DNA of 64,000 bases from Gallibacterium genomosp. 1 (GCF_000771875.1 NZ_JPXX01000023.1:32240-96239), one strand, 5' to 3'; counted from the stretch's first letter, positions 52,440 to 59,815 are shown. Numbers and translations are program-made. The notes: a model not told the origin generated them from the letters alone.

Positions 52440-53581
52440 TGGCTAATGAAGTGATCGATAGTATGTTCGATAAAATCGCTGAAACGAATCATAAAACACC
52501 ACAATTTAAAATTAGCGTCACCTCTAAGAATAAAAAACAAGAGATTACTAAGATAGTCTCCGAGCGACTTATGCAGCTTACTTTAATTGATAATCGAGGA
52601 TTCGAAGCAGATGAAATCGATCTACAATTAAGCGATCATAACGGAGCTTTAATGCTACCAAGCCGTGGAGCGATTATTGATATCGCTATTGGTTGGAAAG
52701 GCAAACAACTCGTTCCTAAAGGAAGTTATATTGTTGATGAAATACAATATAGTGGCTCACCCGACACACTCACCATTAGAGCAAAAAGTGCTGATTTACG
52801 CGGCTCATTGCATAGTAAAAAGGAACGATCATTTCATCGTATTACTTTCGGTAAGCTCATAGAACAACTAGCAAAAGAGAACAATCTCGAACCGTTATGT
52901 AGTCCAGATTTTAAAGATAAACTGATTGATCATCTTGACCAAACGAATGAAAGCACAATTAATTTACTATCAAGACTAGCCGAAGAATATGATGCCATTG
53001 CTACTGTCAAAAATGGCAAATTACTCTTTATGCCAACAGGCAAAGGAAAAACAGTTAATAACAAACCATTACCACCGATTCTGATTACCCGTCAAGCTGG
53101 CGATAGTTTTAATTTTTCATTGATAGAAAGTGATAATTACACCGCGGTACGTGCTTATTGGTACGATATGAATACGGGAAAGAAAGGCGAAGTTATCATT
53201 GATAAAAATTCTGAAATTCAACGGAAAAACGTCATTACCAAAACAGGGAAAGTCAGTAAAAACAAACAAAAGGTATTAGTACAGCATCAACCTGTGGAAA
53301 GCGACGCTGATCAGATGTTAACTTTACGCAATACCTATACGTCTGAAAAACGAGCTATCAATAGTGCGAAAGCGGCATTTAATAAAATGAAGCATGGTGT
53401 TGCCAGTTTTTCTCTCACACTGGCTTATGGACGACCTGAACTTATTCCTGAACTGCCTGTAACTGTGCAGGGGTTTAAAGGAATGATTGATAGCTCGGAA
53501 TGGATTATCAGCAAGGTAACGCATAATATTGATAAAGACGGGTATATTTCACAAGTGGAGTGTGAGTTGAAAGTTGAATAA
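52439..53581 (+). CDS. Tail protein D (P2 gpD-like late control)
   Basis: Baseplate hub protein of 380 residues, gpD family (T4 gp27-like). Characteristic sequences are RLMQLTLIDNRGFEADEIDLQLSDHNGALMLPSRGA near residues 39-74, IIDIAIGWKGKQLVPKGSYIVDEIQYSGSPDTLTIRAKSADL near 75-117, and TLAYGRPELIPELPVTVQGFKGMIDSSEWIISKVTH near the end. Its base composition is AT-rich again, unlike the V to U genes, so a recombination joint lies near 52,440. Confidence 0.93.
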   Translation: MANEVIDSMFDKIAETNHKTPQFKISVTSKNKKQEITKIVSERLMQLTLIDNRGFEADEIDLQLSDHNGALMLPSRGAIIDIAIGWKGKQLVPKGSYIVDEIQYSGSPDTLTIRAKSADLRGSLHSKKERSFHRITFGKLIEQLAKENNLEPLCSPDFKDKLIDHLDQTNESTINLLSRLAEEYDAIATVKNGKLLFMPTGKGKTVNNKPLPPILITRQAGDSFNFSLIESDNYTAVRAYWYDMNTGKKGEVIIDKNSEIQRKNVITKTGKVSKNKQKVLVQHQPVESDADQMLTLRNTYTSEKRAINSAKAAFNKMKHGVASFSLTLAYGRPELIPELPVTVQGFKGMIDSSEWIISKVTHNIDKDGYISQVECELKVE

Positions 53582-53615
53582 ACTTGACGAAAAGATATTT
53601 ATATTTGGAGTAACT

Positions 53616-53936
53616 ATGAACCAAAAGAACAATGAATTAGCACATTTATTTGATCAAAAAATAAAAACTTATGCTAGTAAAACTATCTATCAGCAGAACC
53701 AAGCAAGTATTTTGCTAAAATCTTTTAATAAAAGATACATGCCTAATTTCTCTGAACAAGAAGTCATAAATTTTCTAAATAAAGAAATGTCAAGTATTAA
53801 AAATGAAGCGACACAATGCAAGTTAGGCAAAGAAAACATGCATAAATTAATAGCAGAAAGATTTAATCAAGTAATAAAAAAAGCTGAGCAACTTAACACT
53901 ATAAAATCTATTAACAATAAACTAATAATTTTATAA
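53616..53936 (+). CDS. Hypothetical protein after gene D
   Basis: Unrecognised 106-residue protein. The ATG at 53616 has TTGGAGTAA just upstream. It is lysine-, asparagine- and glutamine-rich and predicted almost wholly helical, with no signal peptide or membrane segment. It lies directly after the late tail gene D and ends 9 bases from the convergent Abi-alpha-like gene. It may be a regulator or part of the cargo block. Confidence 0.55.
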   Translation: MNQKNNELAHLFDQKIKTYASKTIYQQNQASILLKSFNKRYMPNFSEQEVINFLNKEMSSIKNEATQCKLGKENMHKLIAERFNQVIKKAEQLNTIKSINNKLIIL

Positions 53937-53945
53937 ATATATCTG

Positions 53946-54776
53946 CTAGTCTATAATATTTACTGATTTAGCAAATGCACGCCCTAAATCGCTTATATCT
54001 AGAATACCTTTTCCTAAATCAATATTCTTTCCTTGCATATCCTGTTTTATTTCTAAATAAACAGGATCTTTGTAAAAACATTGATAGAATTTCTCATTCA
54101 TTTCTAATTCATAATTAACACTAACTAACCCCAATCTAATCCAATTATCGACATAGGTAGATATATTCCTCTCTTTTTGGTTGAAATAACCATCTAAAGG
54201 CAATAAATGTCTATATAATGTTAGGTAAGTAAACATATCACCAAATATTTGTCTAACATCACAAATAGCTATCCTTTTCTGTTTTAGGATAGTAGAAAGC
54301 AACACGGCTTCTTCTGAATTTAATTGATTTAGGATTGAAACATAAGCTGGATGGGTAGTTTTAGTGCTATCAATTGTATTCGTGATTAAATTTTCAAATA
54401 ACTCCGCTAATTCAACTTCTTCTTGGGAATATACTAGCCCTTCTGTAGCTAACGTTAAGGTAGGTAATGAACCTAATTTAATATCTTTTTCAACAACTCT
54501 CTTGATTTTATCACTTAGCCTTTTTTGAGTATCGTGCTCAAGCATAAATAATGATTCAAAGAATTTCTGTGTGCCTTTTTTAAAAGCGACCAATTTATGA
54601 AGAACTTTTATCCCTTCATATTTTATTTCTGCCGCCATTAATTTGCTTTCTGCTTCAAAATCTCCAGCTTGTTGTAAACGTTTATCAGAACTATTTTGTA
54701 AACTATGGATTTCAGACACTGAATCAGTTTTCATAGATTCTGCTACATTTTTTATATCATCAGTTGAAAATACCAT
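53946..54776 (-). CDS. DUF4393/Abi-alpha-like protein
   Basis: Cytoplasmic helical protein of 276 residues resembling the Abi-alpha (DUF4393) family. That family shows a leucine-rich repeat-like segment ending in a carboxylate cluster before a HP-x-(Y/F) motif. Here EEVELAELFENLITNTIDSTKTTHPAYVSILNQLNSEEAVLL (residues 132-173) fits. The C-terminal GLVSVNYE and DISDLGRAFAKSV resemble its end. Family members have been linked to abortive infection. I chose the ATG at 54776; a TTG at 54809 would overlap the neighbour. It is leftward cargo in a prophage, so phage defence is a reasonable inference. Confidence 0.6.
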   Translation of the reverse strand: MVFSTDDIKNVAESMKTDSVSEIHSLQNSSDKRLQQAGDFEAESKLMAAEIKYEGIKVLHKLVAFKKGTQKFFESLFMLEHDTQKRLSDKIKRVVEKDIKLGSLPTLTLATEGLVYSQEEVELAELFENLITNTIDSTKTTHPAYVSILNQLNSEEAVLLSTILKQKRIAICDVRQIFGDMFTYLTLYRHLLPLDGYFNQKERNISTYVDNWIRLGLVSVNYELEMNEKFYQCFYKDPVYLEIKQDMQGKNIDLGKGILDISDLGRAFAKSVNIID

Positions 54777-54799
54777 TTTTATATACCATTTATTAAATA

Positions 54800-55054
54800 T
54801 TACCCACAAACCTTCCCATAAGGTACACCATCTTTATCGCGATCTAAACGCCTTACTCCGCACTGGTTAAGGTAAGACTTCTCTTCTTCGCAGGAACACA
54901 TTTGTTTGTAATAAAGTCCTAATTTTGCTGCTTGCCATTTAATTTCATCACCGCAACAATGTTTTTGGCGTAGTTCTGTTATTTCACGCTCAAAAAGGGA
55001 TAAATTATTTTCTTTGATCCATAACAAACCAAAAGCATAAAAAAAGCTTGCCAC
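54800..55054 (-). CDS. Excalibur-motif protein fragment
   Basis: 84-residue frame whose last 33 residues (SCEEEKSYLNQCGVRRLDRD, then KDGVPYGKVCG) form an excalibur-type calcium-binding motif. Unlike the related gene at 55,886, it lacks a signal peptide, and the first cysteine of the final CESIC pair is replaced (YGKVC). The N-terminal part (SLFEREITELRQKHCCGDEIKWQAAK) is soluble. It looks like a decayed or recombined paralogue of that gene. Confidence 0.5.
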   Translation of the reverse strand: MASFFYAFGLLWIKENNLSLFEREITELRQKHCCGDEIKWQAAKLGLYYKQMCSCEEEKSYLNQCGVRRLDRDKDGVPYGKVCG

Positions 55055-55092
55055 TTATGCCTAGTTCATCCGAAGTATTATTTGTAAAAATA

Positions 55093-55755
55093 TTAATTTG
55101 ATATATTTCTTAACGTTATAACCAAACCCAATATATCTAATATAAGAAACAGTTCAAGAAATGCAATAATCAATGTTAAATATATGTATATATAATGTAA
55201 ACTTAAATATTTTTTGAAGTGATATCCTTTTTCTATCCTTTTTCCAAACGAATCTTTTTCACATTCTGTTACTAGAAAATCAATATCTTGATGGGGTTCA
55301 GAGTCTTTTAATATAGCCTCATATTCAGCTAAGAGTTTTCTAAGTTCTTGGTGTTTATCTTTATCGTGTCTATCTTTATCATCTAATAATTCCTCCTCTA
55401 ATATTCTTAATTTTTTGGTTAGACTTCTTAGATTCGAGCCACATACTCTTAAATTCTTAATCTTTACATCATAAGATGAATTAGATATTTGTATAGAAAA
55501 GACTAATATAATAATAGCTAAAAATATTTGAGATATATCAATTATAGTTTTATATGAATGATTTTGTGTTGGAAAAGCTAAAAACCATATAGGAATAAAA
55601 ATTAGTCCTAAAGATGTCATTACGATTATTGCAAATGATATATTCTTAAATTTTTCTAATCTATTTGCAGCATTATTTTTACAATTTGCAGTAACTCTTA
55701 CTGAATATTTAAGTTGATTTAATGCCGATCTATCATTTTTTCCATAATTAAACAC
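55093..55755 (-). CDS. SLATT-domain two-transmembrane protein
   Basis: Membrane protein of 220 residues with the plan of SLATT (SMODS/SLOG-associated 2TM) effector domains, closest to SLATT_5. Two helices near residues 38-58 and 71-92 follow a basic N-terminal helix. A long charged coiled coil (105-165) with ELRKLLAEYEAILKDSEPHQDIDFL comes next, and another hydrophobic stretch lies at 187-212. SLATT proteins are predicted pore-forming effectors of nucleotide-sensing or reverse-transcriptase defence systems. No such sensor is visible here, which makes the solo or Abi-linked context unusual. Confidence 0.65.
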   Translation of the reverse strand: MFNYGKNDRSALNQLKYSVRVTANCKNNAANRLEKFKNISFAIIVMTSLGLIFIPIWFLAFPTQNHSYKTIIDISQIFLAIIILVFSIQISNSSYDVKIKNLRVCGSNLRSLTKKLRILEEELLDDKDRHDKDKHQELRKLLAEYEAILKDSEPHQDIDFLVTECEKDSFGKRIEKGYHFKKYLSLHYIYIYLTLIIAFLELFLILDILGLVITLRNISN

Positions 55756-55885
55756 TCTATTTTCTAATAATTTACTTATTTTTTTATATTTTTACTAACA
55801 AGTAATTCCAATTATGTTAGTAATCTAATTTAGTCTAAAATATTCTTACTCAAGATCCTATCCTTTTTTGTTTAACTCACTTAAC

Positions 55886-56092
55886 TTAACGACAAATACT
55901 CTCACACGGTACGCCGTCTTTATCACGATCTAAACGGCTTAGTCCGCATTGATTAAGATAAAACTTCGCTTCTTCGCATGATCTCATTTCTTTGCAATAG
56001 CGTTTGCCGTCGTCGCAGCTATATTCTTGTTTTGCTGCTAATGCAGACTGGGTTAATAATAATGCACTGATGATAAGAAGTAATTTTTTCAT
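55886..56092 (-). CDS. Secreted excalibur-motif protein
   Basis: Exported 68-residue protein. The signal peptide (MKKLLLIISALLLTQSALA) is followed by six cysteines and the excalibur calcium-binding motif DRDKDGVPCESIC at the end. I chose the ATG at 56092 because AGGTGG precedes it; a GTG at 56101 overlaps that site. It belongs to the leftward cargo block between gene D and the repressor. Its function is unknown; disulfides suggest a periplasmic site. Confidence 0.7.
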   Translation of the reverse strand: MKKLLLIISALLLTQSALAAKQEYSCDDGKRYCKEMRSCEEAKFYLNQCGLSRLDRDKDGVPCESICR

Positions 56093-56101
56093 AAAATCCA
56101 C

Positions 56102-56692
56102 CTATTTTTTAATTAAAAATTGAACATATTCATTTAATTTCTTATCGTTATACATTAACTCTTTATATTTATCTGAATGGCTTAATCCAGCTGTCAAAAT
56201 CTCACTATCTGTCTTCAATACAACTAAATCATTAAATGACGATGCTATATTAAATTTATTCAATGCTTCTAGAGCTTTCTCTCTAGTAACAGTAACTGGT
56301 TTTATTTGATAAATATTTTTTAATAATTTAGATGATTCCATATCAACAGGAATAGATGAAACTGTCACTTTATCAAGAGTGGAATAAGTAAAAGTATTAT
56401 AAACTGCATATAAAAAAGCACGATCAACCATATTTTTTATCACTTCCTTATCATCATTTGATAAAACAACAGGTGATATTCTTAGTTTTAATGGTTTCTT
56501 ATTCTCAATTTTTAAAGAATTATTTTCATTGTAGTAATCACCAAAGCTATCAAAAATATCAACTGCATTATCAAATTGCACTACTCCAACATCATTTTGA
56601 GTAAATTTATAATCTTTTAACTCTTCTTGTGGAGTAAGTGCATAAGTGTTAATACTGAATAATAAAGCAAAAAATAAAACTATCTTTTTCAT
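56102..56692 (-). CDS. Exported protein of unknown function
   Basis: 196-residue protein with a clean signal peptide (MKKIVLFFALLFSINTYA, then LTPQEEL) and no membrane segment or cysteine. I do not recognise a family. It is rich in lysine, asparagine and aspartate, with predicted alternating helices and strands. Its start lies two bases after the repressor stop, so it should be co-transcribed with CI in the lysogen, which makes it a candidate lysogenic-conversion gene. A longer frame to 56773 overlaps the repressor and lacks a signal peptide at its start. Confidence 0.75.
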   Translation of the reverse strand: MKKIVLFFALLFSINTYALTPQEELKDYKFTQNDVGVVQFDNAVDIFDSFGDYYNENNSLKIENKKPLKLRISPVVLSNDDKEVIKNMVDRAFLYAVYNTFTYSTLDKVTVSSIPVDMESSKLLKNIYQIKPVTVTREKALEALNKFNIASSFNDLVVLKTDSEILTAGLSHSDKYKELMYNDKKLNEYVQFLIKK

Positions 56693-56693
56693 T

Positions 56694-57455
56694 TTAAAGA
56701 TCCCTTGGATTGATTGGTAAAACTCGAATAAACTTGCCGATAATCTGTGCTGTGTCGAACAGATTACCGTCAATGTCGAAATCTGGGTAAAGCGGATTGT
56801 CAGATAATGCTTTATAGACGTTGGTAGGTAGCAGCATCAGGCGTTTAATATAGGTTGCCCCATTGAGAGCGAAAATATAAATGCCCTCGGTGTTATAATA
56901 GTTAATAGATGCATCAATAAACACTAAATCGCCTTTTTTAATTGTAGGCTCCATTGAATCCGTCGGAACAGTAATTAAAAACAAGTTGTCGGCTTTTTTC
57001 TTGCCAACAATATCAGCCAATCCTTGTGGTGAGAAATAGATTGAGCGAATTATCTCTGGATAATCTTCATTTTCAAACCCTTTTGTTGCCGCTGCCGCTT
57101 TCACATCAAGTTGATTAATGCAGTAATAGTGTTCATCGTCTGATTCGGGGCTGATGAGTGTAGAAATGTTCATATTTTCTGAATTTTCATATTTATCTAG
57201 TTCAGCTGGATTAGTTATTCGTACATCGTCAAACTTATTTCCTTCTCCGGTTTTTAACCAAATAGGATTAACCCCACTGACAATAGCTAAGTTAAGGATA
57301 TGACTTGCTGGAACTTTATTATTTGTTTTCCAGTTTGAAATACTACTTTTACCGATTTGTAGATAATTAGCTAAATCAATTTCTCTTTTAAAATCACTAA
57401 CTTCAAGCATTCGTCTGATTATTGCTTCGGCTTTAGTTTCTTTTTTGTCATTCAT
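56694..57455 (-). CDS. CI-like phage repressor with S24 peptidase domain
   Basis: Repressor of lysis genes, 253 residues. The N-terminal helix-turn-helix (DLANYLQIGKSSISNWKTNNKVPASHILNLA, residues 22-52) is of the CI-repressor type. The C-terminal half is a LexA/UmuD-like S24 serine protease, with the serine in VPTDSMEPTIKKGDLVFID near residue 170 and the lysine in TYIKRLM near 208. Autocleavage with RecA should make induction SOS-dependent. It reads leftward from the operator region and has promoter and cargo genes downstream in the same direction. Confidence 0.93.
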   Translation of the reverse strand: MNDKKETKAEAIIRRMLEVSDFKREIDLANYLQIGKSSISNWKTNNKVPASHILNLAIVSGVNPIWLKTGEGNKFDDVRITNPAELDKYENSENMNISTLISPESDDEHYYCINQLDVKAAAATKGFENEDYPEIIRSIYFSPQGLADIVGKKKADNLFLITVPTDSMEPTIKKGDLVFIDASINYYNTEGIYIFALNGATYIKRLMLLPTNVYKALSDNPLYPDFDIDGNLFDTAQIIGKFIRVLPINPRDL

Positions 57456-57478
57456 AATCTAAAAACCATAAAAATAAA

Positions 57479-57526
57479 TTGACACGTTCATAATAAATGA
57501 ACTAACATAGTTCATATAAAATGAAC
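57479..57526 (+). promoter_or_regulatory. CI operators and early promoter
   Basis: Two perfect 17-base palindromes GTTCAT-N5-ATGAAC lie at 57486-57502 and 57510-57526, centres 24 bases apart. TTGACA (57479-57484) and TAACAT (57503-57508), 18 bases apart, form the rightward early promoter. The first operator lies exactly between them. The leftward repressor promoter must overlap the same sites. Confidence 0.8.
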
Positions 57527-57584
57527 ATATTTAAACAATGTAAACATTTTAACACAAGCAAGGTAATTACAAGAGGATTTTTGT

Positions 57585-57749
57585 ATGAAATTAGACAGCG
57601 ATCACAAAACAAATAAACGCCGTAATAGCGTTATCGCCGTGCGTGTATCCGATGATCTTAGAGATAAGCTTAGCGAATTAGCAAAAGCAGATAAGCGAAC
57701 TTTAAGTGATTTTATCCGCATAAAAATCGAAGAGTTATTTAACTGCTAA
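57585..57749 (+). CDS. Small ribbon-helix-helix protein
   Basis: 54-residue protein too short for routine gene finders, start ATG at 57585 with AGAGG upstream. The sequence RRNSVIAVRVSDDLRDKLSELAKADKRTLSDFIRIKIEE is a typical Arc/CopG-type ribbon-helix-helix DNA-binding domain: beta strand near residue 17, then two helices. As the first gene of the early rightward unit, next to the CI operators, it may play a Cro/Cox-like role. Confidence 0.8.
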   Translation: MKLDSDHKTNKRRNSVIAVRVSDDLRDKLSELAKADKRTLSDFIRIKIEELFNC

Positions 57750-57766
57750 AGGGAAAGGTGGTTTAA

Positions 57767-58399
57767 ATGAACTCTTTAAATTCTAACCCTTATTCTTCTG
57801 ACGATAATAAGGATTCATTAAATCAACAGGACGGTAATCATCTAAAGGTATATCCGCTTCTAACATTGGATCAATTGAAATTGCAAGCTGAACGAGTTGC
57901 TCGGCTTGTTTATGTTTCCCTTGATCGTGTAGCTTGCGAATCTGATCACGCAAAAAACAAGCCACATCCGCAGGCTGAAACCAATTATTTAAACCTAATT
58001 CGTAAAATTGGCGAAGTATTTTATCAGTTAGATGATGGTGTTCAGATTGCTGAAGCGATAAAAGCAATGCCTGATAAAAATAGAGCAAGACCGATTTATC
58101 AAAATGTTTCTTTTTTTGAGGTGTTGTGTTTGCTACGGTCGTTTGGGTTGCCACTTGATGGTGAGATAAGTTTTTATCGTCATTTTGCATTTTTTGCTCC
58201 TACGTTAGGTGCGTTAGCTGAAAAAAGCGAAAAATTGTTAGGCGAGCTGTTGACATTATTAGTGCTAGTTAAGCTCGCACAACATTATCAAGATTTTAAT
58301 CCAGATGACAATGAGAAATTTTCTGCATTCATCAAAGCGTCATTTGCTCAATGGGTTAATGGGATTGTTGATGAACTTATTAAGCAAGGTGGTAAATAA
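57767..58399 (+). CDS. Hypothetical early phage protein
   Basis: 210-residue protein, start ATG at 57767 with a strong AAAGGTGG site. No family recognised. The body is helical, with FFEVLCLLRSFGLPLDGEISFYRHFAFFAPTLGALAEKSEKLLGELLTLLVLVKLAQ in the second half and the early LTLDQLKLQAERVARLVYVSLDRVA. It ends one base into the following zinc-finger gene. A 135-codon open frame lies on the opposite strand across its first two-thirds (see findings). Confidence 0.7.
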   Translation: MNSLNSNPYSSDDNKDSLNQQDGNHLKVYPLLTLDQLKLQAERVARLVYVSLDRVACESDHAKNKPHPQAETNYLNLIRKIGEVFYQLDDGVQIAEAIKAMPDKNRARPIYQNVSFFEVLCLLRSFGLPLDGEISFYRHFAFFAPTLGALAEKSEKLLGELLTLLVLVKLAQHYQDFNPDDNEKFSAFIKASFAQWVNGIVDELIKQGGK

Positions 58400-58659
58400 T
58401 GGCAAATATCGATCATCGTTGCACAAACTGCGGTAGTGCAAATTTGAGAGTGAGAACATCGGAGAAAGTCGGGTTGTTGGTTATTGGCACCACGCTCTAT
58501 TGCAATAGTTGTGGCACTAAGCTGGAGGTAAAGAGCCAGATTACTAAAGTATCAACGCCGACTTATCACGAGCGACCAGAGGCGCTGCGAGCGAATAAGC
58601 CGTTATTGCAGTTAGATACGAAAACGGCAGATATGTTCGAAGCAGAACAACAGTCGTAA
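58399..58659 (+). CDS. Ogr/Delta-like zinc finger activator
   Basis: 86-residue protein with the C-x2-C-x22-C-x2-C zinc finger of the Ogr/Delta family (CTNCGSANLRVRTSEKVG to CNSCG). In P2-like phages this class activates late promoters by binding TGT-N12-ACA-type sites and touching RNA polymerase alpha. Three similar sites with N13 stand upstream of the late units here. In P2 ogr follows gene D at the late end; here the gene lies in the early operon, so late activation may be timed through early transcription. Confidence 0.75.
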   Translation: MANIDHRCTNCGSANLRVRTSEKVGLLVIGTTLYCNSCGTKLEVKSQITKVSTPTYHERPEALRANKPLLQLDTKTADMFEAEQQS

Positions 58660-58745
58660 TTCTTTTTTAATTAAAACACTGTGCAAATTATAGCCTTTTT
58701 ATTAAAGGGCTAGTTTTTTGCACCCTAAATTCAAGGAGTTGAACA

Positions 58746-58998
58746 ATGATTAAACAACCTTATCGCTACAAAGTTTTAAAGCAACAGAGAAACGTATCAA
58801 CCTTATCAAGCTAGAACAGCGTATTGAAGCGTTAGAACGAGCTGTCGCACAACAAAATCGGATGAATGCACATATTGCAAGCAACAATCAGATTATCAAT
58901 TTGGCAAATGAAAGTTTGTTAGATCGCGTTGAAGCATTAGAAGCATTGCACTACAAGCCAACGTTTTTGAGTTGGTTGTTTGGGAAATTGGGTAAATA
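58746..58998 (+). pseudogene. Frameshifted coiled-coil protein (possible -1 frameshift site)
   Basis: The zero frame begins MIKQPYRYKVLKQQRN and stops at 58812-58814. The -1 frame continues ATEKRINLIKLEQRIEALER and ends GKLGK at 58996-58998, giving a total of 84 residues with a coiled coil and a hydrophobic end. The switch coincides with T TTA AAG (58776-58783 region), a canonical slippery heptamer in correct phase. AAGGAG precedes the ATG. Either the gene is mutated, or it uses programmed frameshifting. Confidence 0.65.
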
Positions 58999-59007
58999 GG
59001 AGTCGTT

Positions 59008-59304
59008 ATGTCCGCTGTAGATTTGGCAAGAGATGAATTTTTTAAGTCGTTTCATCGACTTTACAACGAGTCAGAATTTGCAGCGGAACGACTTTTTGAA
59101 AAGTTGACGTTAATGCAGAAAACAGCGGTGGCGAGAGCGGCTAATGTTGAGTTTAAGCGGCATTTGCGTGATTACGACATAGAAGATAGACGAAAAATTG
59201 GTAACGCTATTCGGCAAATTAAGGCGATTGCAAAGGCATTTAATTTACCCGTTAGCGTAAATGATTTTTTAAAAGTTGATTCAGAGGTGGTGTATGAAGA
59301 TTAA
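59008..59304 (+). CDS. Hypothetical early phage protein
   Basis: 98-residue helical and charged protein with no family that I recognise (SAVDLARDEFFKSFHRLYNESEFAAERLFEKLT, then DIEDRRKIGNAIRQIKAIAKAFNLP). No signal or membrane segment. Start ATG at 59008 with AGGAGTCGTT ahead. It overlaps the next gene by 11 bases and is part of the early unit leading to the replication gene. Confidence 0.65.
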   Translation: MSAVDLARDEFFKSFHRLYNESEFAAERLFEKLTLMQKTAVARAANVEFKRHLRDYDIEDRRKIGNAIRQIKAIAKAFNLPVSVNDFLKVDSEVVYED

Positions 59305-59524
59305 GCAAAGATTAAGAGTAAACAAAAAGATGGTAGAGGGGGCAATTTATTACTTTGGTGAAAATTGTCGTGGTTATTTGGGGCTTTGTAAAACACGTTC
59401 AATTAAAGATCGTGCAGCATTATTAGAGAAAGCGAGGCGCCAGCGTCAAGCAATGGCGGATTATGTGGTGTTGAGAAATAGAATTCAACGTGTGTTAAGT
59501 GCGGATTATGTGGTGTTGCACTAA
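59294..59524 (+). CDS. Hypothetical basic early phage protein
   Basis: 76-residue basic protein, start ATG at 59294 inside the end of the previous gene with AGAGGTGG ahead. Not recognised. Near its end the DNA repeats the 18-base word GCGGATTATGTGGTGTTG at 59456-59473 and 59501-59518, 45 bases apart, so the protein repeats ADYVVL. The repeat looks like a duplication or recombination scar. Confidence 0.6.
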   Translation: MKIKQRLRVNKKMVEGAIYYFGENCRGYLGLCKTRSIKDRAALLEKARRQRQAMADYVVLRNRIQRVLSADYVVLH

Positions 59525-59534
59525 GGAGTTAATG

Positions 59535-59814
59535 ATGAACGAACGTATTTTTTTTCGATCTTGGTGAACGTTTTTGCGTGCAACGTGCGGAAAACGGTCA
59601 AGGTTTTTGTAAGACATCATATGCGTTTGATGTGAAACATGGCGTTTGGAAACCTGCGGACATTACAGAATATCCTAATTTTGAGGAGTTGTTGCTCGCA
59701 ATTTTTAAAGAACAATTTGCTAAGACAGATCGTTCCCCTGTTGCGGTATTTGATGCCGTAAATGCGGTTATGGCGCAAATGAAAGAAGAAGTGATAAGAG
59801 TAAGGGATTTATAA
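59535..59814 (+). pseudogene. Small early protein broken at a run of eight T
   Basis: The frame from ATG 59535 reads NERIFF and is lost at eight consecutive T (59548-59555), stopping at 59565-59567. With seven T it would read on as NERIFFDLGERFCVQRAENG, VWKPADITEYPNFEELLLAIF and DAVNAVMAQMKEEVIRVRDL, 92 residues ending at 59814. AAGGAG precedes the tandem ATGs. The downstream part is clearly coding. A homopolymer error, true mutation or slippage-tolerant site are possible. Function unknown. Confidence 0.65.
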
Positions 59815-59815
59815 A

